This document shows, one piece after another, positions 1 to 7,056 of a DNA stretch of 13,197 bases. How positions within the stretch are numbered: the first letter of the stretch is position 1; the number at the start of each line of letters is the position of its first letter. The notes below the pieces were generated by a model, which saw only the letters and a list, made by a program, of their open reading frames with translations, was not told where the DNA came from and did not search any database. This DNA comes from Candidatus Galligastranaerophilus gallistercoris (lineage in GTDB: Bacteria; Cyanobacteriota; Vampirovibrionia; Gastranaerophilales; Gastranaerophilaceae). The stretch covers positions 1-13,197 of the forward strand of contig DVJH01000161.1 in NCBI GenBank assembly GCA_018710795.1, given 5' to 3'. The position numbers were made by a program, and so were the translations under genes.

Positions 1-2246
1 AAATTCAATAAAACATCCTGCGGATAAACTTCGTTTATATTGCCGTTAGAGCCCGCTATAATACAAAATTCAACTCTTTCCCCCGCGGCTACTCCCAAAT
101 CATCAAAAGAAAGAGCAACTTCAATTGTATCTTTATAAGCATAACTTACTTTTCTTATAAGCTGCACCTGCCACATTCCGCCGTAGACGGCTTTTAAAAG
201 CTGCGGGGGAACAAGTTCGTGTTCATTGAATGAAAATTTTAGTTCATGGCTGAACTGGTTTTCCAAAACCGGATACAAATTCTCCGTCCTTAATGCAATT
301 CTAACGGGCGAAGTCAGGGTTTGATTTTCCGGTTTTAAATAAATAAAGACCTGATTTTTTATAAAATATATTGAATTTGCAAGATTGTTTTTATTCAATT
401 CAAATTTTAAATAAATATTATCGTCATCGTTTCCGTAATAAATTCCTTTAATCGTTTTTTGAGCGGAAAATGTCGGCGAATCGGGAAGGAAAATATACCC
501 GGCATCAATCCAGAAATTAACATTCGGGTCATACACTCCGTCAATAACGGGTGTTATGTGGCGTCTGGGCTGGCGGATGGGTTTTCCTATAATGGATGCC
601 AAAGGAACGTCCAGGTGTTTGGGCGAAGGCTTATCGAGGGCATTATATACATTTTTTAAATGCGCCCTGAATAAAAAATCAAAAATATGGTCGTTTGAAG
701 ATTCATTTGGCTCTCCGTACCACCACAGCCAATCTGAACCTTCCGCCACAAATATTTCTTCTTTTGCGGCATCTATTTTTTTCCGTGCTTCAAGTTTTTC
801 TTTATCGGTTTTTGCACTATCCGATAATTCTTTTGAATATTTGAATAAATCATTTCTTGTTTTATCAAGATAAATCCATGCCAGATTTTTGGTAGGCTCT
901 CCTATCCACAAATCAAAATTTCTGTTTATCCAGCTTCCCGAAGCAATATTATCCAATTTTTCGGGTTTTGCTTTCTGGATAAAATCACTGACAAGAACGG
1001 TTTGAAGAGTATCATCGTTTTCAATCAATTCATATAAAGTATCCAAAAACTCGTTGCCGTCGTTTTGATAGCTTTCCCAGCAATTTTCCCCGTCCATTGC
1101 AACGGTCAAAAGATGATCTTCTTTCGGGGAAAACTGCAGTTTGCTTTGCACGGTTTTTATTTTTTCGTAAAAATCATTTGCGGCAACTTTTCCGTCATAA
1201 TTTCCGTATCCGAAACCGACAAGGTTTGAGAAAAATGAATCGGCAAACAAAACATTAACCTTATTGTTTCTTGAATTGAATTTATAATGAACGCAAAGGT
1301 CAAAAGGCGCTTCCAGATTCCCTTCAAAATCTCTTGCAAATTCTCTTCCCAAAGTATTTGCAAGAATGCCTTCGTCTGTTACGGTCCAGCTTACATTTAG
1401 TTCATTCAACATCTCGACGCTTGCCATACTTATGCAATGCTCCGGAAGCCAAATCCCTTTGGGGCGGCGTCCGAATACTTTTTCAAAATAATCAAGCGCT
1501 TTTTTGGTTTGTTCTTTGGCGTCTTGTGCAAATAACGGTGATTTATCGGGAAGATTTTCATTGTATGAACATTTTGCTTCATTTATATCAAGAAGCAAGG
1601 GGATAATCGGGTGATAATAAGGGCTTGTTGAAATTTCAATCCTGCCTTCATCCTGAAATTTTTTATAATACGGAATAATTTTTCTTATTATATCCGATTG
1701 TATTTCATAAATTCTTTTCCTGTCTTCATAAGTATAATTTTTTTGTTTTTCGGATAAATATTTTAATTCCGGATACATAAGATAAAATTTGGCGTCTATC
1801 CAGCATAAGGTATAATTTGCGACAATATCAAAATATTCCTGATTGGTAAAATCGTTTATTGAAATATCTTCTTTTGAATATCTTTTGTTATACAGTTCGG
1901 CATAATATTCCCTCTGCATAATCATTGTCGAATAATTAACATCAAAAAAATACTGCAGGATAAAATTTTTATCCATTTCGGTTAATTTATTGTCTTTGCA
2001 GATTAAAAGTTTTGAATGCAGGTCATCGGTGCCTTGCACGTATCTTTCGATTGAATTTAACAGGGTGGCGGATATATTAAAATTTAATTTAATTTTTTTG
2101 TGGTCCTCACACCTTAGAAGCATATCGAGATAATCTTTTGTGGCATGAAGCCTTACCCAGGGCATAACAAAATCATCCGTAAAATTTTCCTGATATACGG
2201 GCTGATGAAAATGCCAGATAAAAGCTATGTTTAACCTTTTCGTCAC
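1..2246 (-). CDS. GH57 glycoside hydrolase (alpha-amylase/amylopullulanase type), C-terminus outside window
   Basis: The minus strand from 2246 to the left edge reads as 748 uninterrupted codons. The N-terminus contains IAFIWHFHQP (residues 7-16), the GH57 motif 1. GIWLPE carries the predicted nucleophile Glu269 (motif 3), and MDGENCW (384-390) carries the predicted acid/base Asp385 (motif 4). Downstream, GSW at 437 and GSDWLWWYG at 503 match the COG1449 alpha-amylase/alpha-mannosidase subgroup. From about residue 545 a beta-rich region with VIDG and IYYGNDDDNIYLKF resembles the glucodextranase-like C-terminal sugar-binding module. GH57 enzymes are retaining alpha-glucan hydrolases or transferases; no signal peptide is seen, so cytosolic glycogen or maltodextrin turnover is inferred. 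The GTG start at 2246 is chosen because AAGGAAG (2252-2258) lies five bases upstream; a TTG three bases earlier is too close to it. The exact specificity cannot be read from the sequence. Confidence 0.9.
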   Translation of the reverse strand, partial: MTKRLNIAFIWHFHQPVYQENFTDDFVMPWVRLHATKDYLDMLLRCEDHKKIKLNFNISATLLNSIERYVQGTDDLHSKLLICKDNKLTEMDKNFILQYFFDVNYSTMIMQREYYAELYNKRYSKEDISINDFTNQEYFDIVANYTLCWIDAKFYLMYPELKYLSEKQKNYTYEDRKRIYEIQSDIIRKIIPYYKKFQDEGRIEISTSPYYHPIIPLLLDINEAKCSYNENLPDKSPLFAQDAKEQTKKALDYFEKVFGRRPKGIWLPEHCISMASVEMLNELNVSWTVTDEGILANTLGREFARDFEGNLEAPFDLCVHYKFNSRNNKVNVLFADSFFSNLVGFGYGNYDGKVAANDFYEKIKTVQSKLQFSPKEDHLLTVAMDGENCWESYQNDGNEFLDTLYELIENDDTLQTVLVSDFIQKAKPEKLDNIASGSWINRNFDLWIGEPTKNLAWIYLDKTRNDLFKYSKELSDSAKTDKEKLEARKKIDAAKEEIFVAEGSDWLWWYGEPNESSNDHIFDFLFRAHLKNVYNALDKPSPKHLDVPLASIIGKPIRQPRRHITPVIDGVYDPNVNFWIDAGYIFLPDSPTFSAQKTIKGIYYGNDDDNIYLKFELNKNNLANSIYFIKNQVFIYLKPENQTLTSPVRIALRTENLYPVLENQFSHELKFSFNEHELVPPQLLKAVYGGMWQVQLIRKVSYAYKDTIEVALSFDDLGVAAGERVEFCIIAGSNGNINEVYPQDVLLN

Positions 2247-2267
2247 CAATACTTCCTTTTCAAAAAG

Positions 2268-2296
2268 ATTATATCATTTTTCCTCTGTTTTGTGAA
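2268..2296 (-). promoter_or_regulatory. Sigma70-type extended -10 promoter for the GH57 gene
   Basis: On the minus strand TTCACA (2296-2291, five of six matches to TTGACA) is followed after 17 bases by TATAAT (2273-2268, perfect). A TG one base before the -10 makes it an extended -10 element. The predicted start of transcription near 2261 leaves a leader of about 15 bases holding only the AAGGAAG ribosome site. The GH57 gene therefore probably has its own promoter, although it lies only 60 bases downstream of the regulator gene. Confidence 0.75.
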
Positions 2297-2306
2297 ATAA
2301 TAAACG

Positions 2307-3428
2307 CTATTCTTCAAAATAACCGGGGTTAATTGCAAGCCAGGTGTATGAATCTTCCTTAACGGGCATTTCGGTTACGTATAATCCGCCGTATTTGCCT
2401 TTCTGGGCATATATGGAGCCCGTGTCGGATAATTCTCTCACTGCTCTTTTGACGGTAGTAACACTCACATTCAGCATTGAAGCAAATTCTTTCATTGAAG
2501 GAATTTTATCGCCCGCTTCGTGGTTTTTTATAATATAGTTCGTAATATTCTCAAGAACATTTTCCCATTTGTATTTATAAGAATTTTTGATTTCTTTTCT
2601 GTTTTTGGGATTTGACATAAACATTGATTTTTCGTTTTTTATGTCTTTAATGTCGGTATTTAAGAAAATTGACCCGTATGAACCTCTTCTTGATAAAATA
2701 AATTTATCTTTGTTTAATTCTTTCATTGAAGAATTTATTGTTCGTATACTTACGTTAAACATTTTTGCAAAAAATTCGTTAGAGGGGATTTTATCTCCGG
2801 TTTTAAAGTTTTCCTGTATATATTTTTTTATTTTGTCTTTTAAAATTTTTGAAAGCGTTTTTGATTTAACTTCCTGTAATAAAGATTTTTCTTTCTCATC
2901 GGAATAAATTTTTGAATTCAGTATATAGACGTTTTCTTTTTTATGTTTTTCTCTTTTTAAAATTCCTCTTTGCACCAGTTCGTTTATTGCAAGCCTCAAT
3001 GTATTTGTTGAAGTTTTAATCTCTCCCGCAAGTTCCGATATGGAAGGAATTATTTCGTTTTCATCATATTTATGGTTAATCAGATATCTTTTTATTTCGA
3101 TAAGAGCTTTATCTTTTTTGGAAAACATCTTCAATTCATCGTTTTTTATATCGGGATTTTTTATCATTGTTCCGATACATTGTTTTGATATAAAATATCC
3201 TTCGTCTTCTAAATATCTTATTGCATTTTGAATTGTGCCGGTTGAAACTTTTAAGTATCTTGCAAAATCTTTTTTCGAGGGAATTAAATCTCCGAAATCT
3301 CCTTTTTTATTCAAAAGAACATTTTCTCTCCACTTTAACAGCCAAAGATATACGGTTTTTTCTTTATTTTGCTCTTTTGTATATTCAAAAGGCATAATTA
3401 AGGTTTCAGAAAGAGAAATTTTTTTCAT
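2307..3428 (-). CDS. Transcription factor built from four tandem GntR-type winged-helix domains
   Basis: This 373-residue protein contains four copies of a GntR-like winged helix, at about residues 26-90, 105-172, 190-258 and 287-353. Each has the pattern 'IPS...FA..L.VS..T...A...L...G.I..' followed by a wing; the IPS triplets fall at 49, 127, 214 and 309, and the recognition helices start at VSTGT, TSTNT, VSIRT and VSVTT. Copies 3 and 4 are most alike (GDKIPS in both); copy 2 is most diverged. The linkers are lysine-rich, and only about 20 residues follow the last domain, so there is no FadR, UbiC-like or aminotransferase effector domain. It starts four bases after the rmlA stop with no strong ribosome site, which suggests translational coupling in the recA-rmlA operon. 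DNA binding is well supported. The target is unknown; the GH57 gene downstream or the operon itself are guesses. Confidence 0.85.
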   Translation of the reverse strand: MKKISLSETLIMPFEYTKEQNKEKTVYLWLLKWRENVLLNKKGDFGDLIPSKKDFARYLKVSTGTIQNAIRYLEDEGYFISKQCIGTMIKNPDIKNDELKMFSKKDKALIEIKRYLINHKYDENEIIPSISELAGEIKTSTNTLRLAINELVQRGILKREKHKKENVYILNSKIYSDEKEKSLLQEVKSKTLSKILKDKIKKYIQENFKTGDKIPSNEFFAKMFNVSIRTINSSMKELNKDKFILSRRGSYGSIFLNTDIKDIKNEKSMFMSNPKNRKEIKNSYKYKWENVLENITNYIIKNHEAGDKIPSMKEFASMLNVSVTTVKRAVRELSDTGSIYAQKGKYGGLYVTEMPVKEDSYTWLAINPGYFEE

Positions 3429-3432
3429 AAAA

Positions 3433-4299
3433 TTAATTTCTTTTTACTATTCTTTGCAAATATTCGCCGTAACCGTTTTTGTAATTTTTAGACAGTTCTT
3501 TTAAATTATCTTTTGAAATATAGCCCATTCTGTATGCAACTTCTTCAACGCAGGCTATTTTCATGCCCGTATTAATCTCCATTGATTGAACAAAATTGCT
3601 TGCCTGCAACAAACTTTCAAACGTTCCCGTATCAAGCCAGGCAAAGCCTCTGCCTAAAATTTCTACTTTTAATTTGTTTTCGTTTAAATATATTTTGTTT
3701 AAATCCGTTATTTCAAGTTCGCCTCTGTCTGAAGGTTTCAGGCTTTTTGCATATTTAACGGCATTATTATCATAAAAATATAATCCCGTTACCGCAAAAT
3801 CGGATTTTGGGTTTTTCGGTTTTTCTTCAATTGAAACAGCTTTTCCTTTATTGTCAAATTCGACAACGCCGAATCTTTCGGGGTCTTTAACACGGTATCC
3901 GAAAATTGTCGCTCCGTTTGTTCTGAGACCCGTCATTTTAAGCATTGTGGAAAAACCGAACCCGTGGAATATATTGTCGCCCAAAATCAAAGCAACGGGG
4001 TCATCTCCTATGAATTCTTCGCCTATAATAAAACTTTCCGCTATTCCTTTGGGTATTTCCTGAATTGCATAAGAAAATTTAATACCTAATTGGCTGCCGT
4101 CTCCCAAAACTCTTTTAAAGTTATCCGTATCTTTGGGGTTTGTGATTATCAAAATATCTTTAATCCCCGCAAGCATTAAAGTTGTAATAGGATAATATAT
4201 CATCGGCTTGTCGTAGACCGGCAAAAGTATTTTTGATATGGGAAGGCTTGCGGGATACAATCTTGTACCCGAGCCTGCGGCAAGAATTATACCTTTCAT
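3433..4299 (-). CDS. rmlA: Glucose-1-phosphate thymidylyltransferase
   Basis: The enzyme converts glucose 1-phosphate and dTTP to dTDP-glucose, the first step of dTDP-L-rhamnose and related dTDP-sugar synthesis for surface polysaccharides. The 288-residue protein is full length and follows E. coli RmlA closely: nucleotide-binding GSGTRLYP (9-16), YDKPMIYYP (29-37), GDGSQLG (66-72), LGDN with the metal-binding Asp (106-109), EEKP (158-161), VTGLYFYDN (170-178) and WLDTGT (221-226). Its ATG shares one base with the recA stop (TAATG), so it is probably translated by coupling to recA. The partners rmlB, rmlC and rmlD are not in the window. An orthologue feeding another dTDP-sugar is possible, but the nucleotidyltransferase assignment is firm. 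Confidence 0.95.
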   Translation of the reverse strand: MKGIILAAGSGTRLYPASLPISKILLPVYDKPMIYYPITTLMLAGIKDILIITNPKDTDNFKRVLGDGSQLGIKFSYAIQEIPKGIAESFIIGEEFIGDDPVALILGDNIFHGFGFSTMLKMTGLRTNGATIFGYRVKDPERFGVVEFDNKGKAVSIEEKPKNPKSDFAVTGLYFYDNNAVKYAKSLKPSDRGELEITDLNKIYLNENKLKVEILGRGFAWLDTGTFESLLQASNFVQSMEINTGMKIACVEEVAYRMGYISKDNLKELSKNYKNGYGEYLQRIVKRN

Positions 4300-5339
4300 T
4301 ATTTATTTTCCCTGTCGGCTTTTAATTTTTCCCTTACCTTTTGTTCGATTTCCTTTAATATATCGGGGTTTTCGGCTAAGAAATCTTTTGATTTATCTCT
4401 GCCCTGCCCCAATTTTTCATCATTATAACTAAACCACGCACCCGCTTTTTTCACGATATCCATATTAACCGCAACATCTAAGATATTACCCAGAGCGCAG
4501 ATGCCTTTTCCGTATACTATATCGAATTCTGCGGTTCTGAAAGGAGGCGCAACTTTATTTTTTGCAACTTTTACCCTGACGCGGTTTCCTATATCTTCGC
4601 CGTCTTTATTTTTAACGGAATCAAATCTTCTGATATCAAGCCTTACGGATGCATAATATTTTAATGCGTTGCCGCCCGTTGTGGTTTCGGGGTTACCGTA
4701 CATAACACCGATTTTTTGTCTCAGCTGGTTGATAAAAATAACGGTTGTATTTGTCTTGCCCACTATTGCGGTTAATTTTCTTAAGGCTTTGCTCATCAAT
4801 CTTGCCTGAAGCCCCATTTGCTGTTCATCCATTGCTTTTTCAATTTCGGCTTTCGGAACAAGCGCCGCAACAGAGTCTATAACGATAACATCAATCGCAC
4901 CCGAGCGCACCAATTCTTCCGCTATCTCCAATGCCTGTTCTCCGGTATCGGGCTGGGATATTAATAATTCTTCAACATTGACGCCCAAATTTTTGGCATA
5001 TTCAGGGTCAAGCGCATGTTCTGCGTCAATAAATGCGGCAATTCCGCCTCTTTTTTGAGCTTCCGCTACTATATGCTGAGCTAAAGTCGTTTTACCCGAA
5101 GATTCGGGGCCGTAAATTTCGATTATTCTTCCTCTGGGTACTCCGCCGACGCCGAGCGCTATATCAAGCGCAAGAGCACCTGTCGGAATGCAGTCTACCT
5201 GCACCGAAGGGCGGTCTCCCAATTTCATAATGGAACCTTTTCCGAAATCTTTTTCAATTTTATCAAGCGCCATTTTTAAGGCTTTATCTTTGCCTGCTTT
5301 TATATCGTCAACAGGTGTGGTTTTTGTTTCAACCGGCAT
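4299..5339 (-). CDS. recA: Recombinase RecA
   Basis: RecA is the ATP-dependent strand-exchange protein of homologous recombination and the co-protease of the SOS response. The 346-residue form shows an N-terminal KALKMALDKIEKDFGKGSIM segment, Walker A GPESSGKTT (77-85), FIDAEHALDP, Walker B VIVIDSVAALVP, the QQMGLQARLMSKALRKL region, and the L2 loop with GNPETTTGG before ALKYYASVRLDIRR. The start at 5339 (MPVETK) is preferred because GGAGAG lies just upstream. An in-frame ATG 11 codons earlier (5372) has no ribosome site, falls within the -10 element and adds residues not typical of RecA. It is the first gene of an operon with rmlA and the four-domain regulator. I see no obvious SOS operator in the 48-base divergent gap. 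Confidence 0.97.
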   Translation of the reverse strand: MPVETKTTPVDDIKAGKDKALKMALDKIEKDFGKGSIMKLGDRPSVQVDCIPTGALALDIALGVGGVPRGRIIEIYGPESSGKTTLAQHIVAEAQKRGGIAAFIDAEHALDPEYAKNLGVNVEELLISQPDTGEQALEIAEELVRSGAIDVIVIDSVAALVPKAEIEKAMDEQQMGLQARLMSKALRKLTAIVGKTNTTVIFINQLRQKIGVMYGNPETTTGGNALKYYASVRLDIRRFDSVKNKDGEDIGNRVRVKVAKNKVAPPFRTAEFDIVYGKGICALGNILDVAVNMDIVKKAGAWFSYNDEKLGQGRDKSKDFLAENPDILKEIEQKVREKLKADRENK

Positions 5340-5370
5340 TATTCTCTCCTCTATACACAAACTTAAAAAC

Positions 5371-5380
5371 ATTATATAAT
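5371..5380. promoter_or_regulatory. Shared palindromic -10 region between divergent recA and kdsA
   Basis: ATTATATAAT is a perfect 10-bp palindrome in the 48-base gap between recA and kdsA. It places a TATAAT on the plus strand (5375-5380) and another on the minus strand (5376-5371). For recA it gives a leader of roughly 25 bases with GGAGAG before the ATG. For kdsA, TATACA at 5352-5357 is a four-of-six -35 with 17-base spacing, and the ATG at 5388 lies only seven bases beyond the -10. No convincing -35 is seen on the recA side. The two promoters would compete for the same DNA. Confidence 0.55.
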
Positions 5381-5387
5381 AAACTTT

Positions 5388-6203
5388 ATGAAAACCATAA
5401 TGCTTAACAATTTTGAAATAGGGGGCTCTAAGCTTACGATAATGGCAGGGCCATGTGCCATCGAGTCAAAAGAAATTTGTTTTGAAGTATGCGAAAAATT
5501 AAAAGAAATAACTTCAAAACTCGATATAAATTATATTTTTAAAGCTTCGTTCGATAAAGCAAACCGCTCGAGTTTAAATTCATACAGAGGGCTTGGAATT
5601 GAAAAAGGTCTGGAAATTTTAAAAGAAACAAAAGAAAAATATAATGTCCCCGTTGTAACGGATATCCATGAACCTTATCAGGCGGAAATGGCGGCAAATG
5701 TGGCGGATGTTATCCAGATTCCCGCATTTTTATGCCGACAGACGGATTTAATCGTAGCTGCAGCCAAAACAGGTAAAATTATCAACATAAAAAAGGGGCA
5801 GTTTTTATCACCGTATCAAATGAAATCCATCGCAAAAAAAGTTCTGGATTCGGGGAATGATAAAATATTGTTAACGGACAGAGGCGCAAGCTTCGGTTAT
5901 AATAACCTTGTATCGGATATGAGGGGCATTAAAATTATGCAGGATTTGGGATATCCGGTTATATTCGATGCAACGCATTCGGTTCAAATCCCAGGCGGCA
6001 AAGGAACATCTTCGGGCGGAGAAAAACAATTTGTTCCTATCTTGGCTAAAGCCGCAACAGCAGCGGGTGCAGACGGTCTTTTCTTTGAAATTCATCCTGA
6101 CCCGAAATGTGCGCTTTGCGACGGAGACAATATGCTGAAATTAAATGAAGTTGAAGATTTATTTTATACATTAAATGAAATTTTTAAAATCGTCAGAAAA
6201 TAA
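5388..6203 (+). CDS. kdsA: 3-deoxy-8-phosphooctulonate synthase (Kdo-8-phosphate synthase), metal-dependent class
   Basis: KdsA condenses phosphoenolpyruvate with arabinose 5-phosphate to Kdo-8-phosphate, a precursor of the lipopolysaccharide inner core. The 271-residue protein contains MAGPCAIES, FKASFDKANRSS, PVVTDIHE, IPAFLCRQTDL, NIKKGQFLSP, LTDRGASFGYNNLVSDMR, DATHSVQ and EIHPDP. Cys23 replaces the Asn of the metal-free E. coli type. Cys23, His197, Glu234 and Asp245 sit at a constant 12-residue offset from the four metal ligands of the Aquifex enzyme as I recall them (Cys11, His185, Glu222, Asp233), which marks the metal-dependent class. No ribosome site precedes the ATG, and the best -10 ends seven bases upstream, so a leaderless or near-leaderless message is possible. 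An ATG four codons in is an alternative start, also without a ribosome site. Confidence 0.95.
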   Translation: MKTIMLNNFEIGGSKLTIMAGPCAIESKEICFEVCEKLKEITSKLDINYIFKASFDKANRSSLNSYRGLGIEKGLEILKETKEKYNVPVVTDIHEPYQAEMAANVADVIQIPAFLCRQTDLIVAAAKTGKIINIKKGQFLSPYQMKSIAKKVLDSGNDKILLTDRGASFGYNNLVSDMRGIKIMQDLGYPVIFDATHSVQIPGGKGTSSGGEKQFVPILAKAATAAGADGLFFEIHPDPKCALCDGDNMLKLNEVEDLFYTLNEIFKIVRK

Positions 6204-6219
6204 GGATTGTTTAGATAAA

Positions 6220-7047
6220 ATGTTGGATTTAAACGCAAATTACGAAATACTTTCTTATTCGACGGGCGACACAAAAGCCGGCACTAAAATGGGCAAAATG
6301 CAATTAAAAAATTTAACCGATGATAGCATTTTAAATTGCGTCCTTTGGGAAGAAGCTCTAAACCGCCTTGATGCTAAAATTTTTAAAACGGGAAATATAG
6401 TAAAAATTATAACCGCAAGCTACAATGAAAGATTTAACAATTGCCTTGTAAATAATCTTCAATTGCTGGTTGAGGCAAAATCGGGAATCGATGAAAAAGA
6501 AGCAAAAGAACTTTATGATTTTATAATTAAAACAATTGATGATTTCAAAGATAATGATTTGAAAACATTCGTTAAGTCGACAATTGAAAAAAATAAAGAA
6601 CAATTTATGATATCGCCTGCCGCTAAAGTTATGCATCATAACTATTTGGGAGGTTTATTGGTTCATATATCCGAATGTATCAAATTTGCTCAGAATATTT
6701 ATCCTCTTTTATTTAAACCGATTGATAAAGATATTCTTTTATCGGCATGCATTCTTCATGATATAGGTAAAATTTTTGAATATACGATAGATAAAGAAAC
6801 GGGTTTTGTTGATTATTCGCCCGAATTTAAAAAAGACTGGCTTTCGCATTCTCAATACGGTTTTTCATTATGCATGGCAAATAACCAGCCTCAAATTGCA
6901 AAAATGATAGCCGCACACCACGGAAGAACCGATTGGGGGGCAATGATAGATTTAGGAGAAAAGGATTTAGAGAACTATTATTATATAGTTCATCATATTG
7001 ATGACCTTTCCGCCAAATTCGGCAGAATAAGCGTCAATGATTTATAA
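6220..7047 (+). CDS. YhaM-like 3'-5' exoribonuclease (OB-fold plus HD domain)
   Basis: The 275-residue protein has an N-terminal beta-rich segment (about 8-85) that fits the OB-fold nucleic-acid-binding domain of the YhaM family, then a short helical linker and an HD-superfamily domain (about 130-275). The metal and catalytic pattern is visible: MHHNYLGGLLVH (138-149), CILHDIGK with the HD doublet His180-Asp181, His210, AAHHGR (231-236) and HHIDD (258-262). YhaM-type proteins remove nucleotides from RNA 3' ends in the cytoplasm. The ATG at 6220 is chosen: it follows AAGGA (6202-6206) at a rather long 13-base spacing. A start at 6175, inside the kdsA end, has no ribosome site and adds residues unlike the family. 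B. subtilis YhaM is somewhat longer (about 314 residues). Substrate specificity is inferred. Confidence 0.8.
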   Translation: MLDLNANYEILSYSTGDTKAGTKMGKMQLKNLTDDSILNCVLWEEALNRLDAKIFKTGNIVKIITASYNERFNNCLVNNLQLLVEAKSGIDEKEAKELYDFIIKTIDDFKDNDLKTFVKSTIEKNKEQFMISPAAKVMHHNYLGGLLVHISECIKFAQNIYPLLFKPIDKDILLSACILHDIGKIFEYTIDKETGFVDYSPEFKKDWLSHSQYGFSLCMANNQPQIAKMIAAHHGRTDWGAMIDLGEKDLENYYYIVHHIDDLSAKFGRISVNDL

Positions 7048-7056
7048 GGAGGAAAA

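Noticed and set aside
459..873. Two overlapping plus-strand open frames
   Set aside because: They are antisense to the GH57 gene, whose conserved residues continue through this stretch.
2307..3428. Internal DNA repeats or a decaying repeat array
   Set aside because: The similarity is at protein level across four winged-helix domains with diverged DNA; the frame is fully open.
5340..5372. Upstream in-frame ATG that would lengthen RecA by 11 residues
   Set aside because: It lies inside the -10 palindrome, lacks a ribosome site and adds residues not typical of RecA; the ATG at 5339 has GGAGAG just before it.
5340..5387. LexA/SOS box for recA
   Set aside because: No CTG-N10-CAG or GAAC-N4-GTTC type palindrome in the gap; only the A/T palindrome that is better read as -10 elements.
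6175..6219. Longer start for the YhaM-like protein inside the kdsA 3' end
   Set aside because: No ribosome site, 29-base overlap with kdsA in another frame, and the extra 15 residues look unlike the family.
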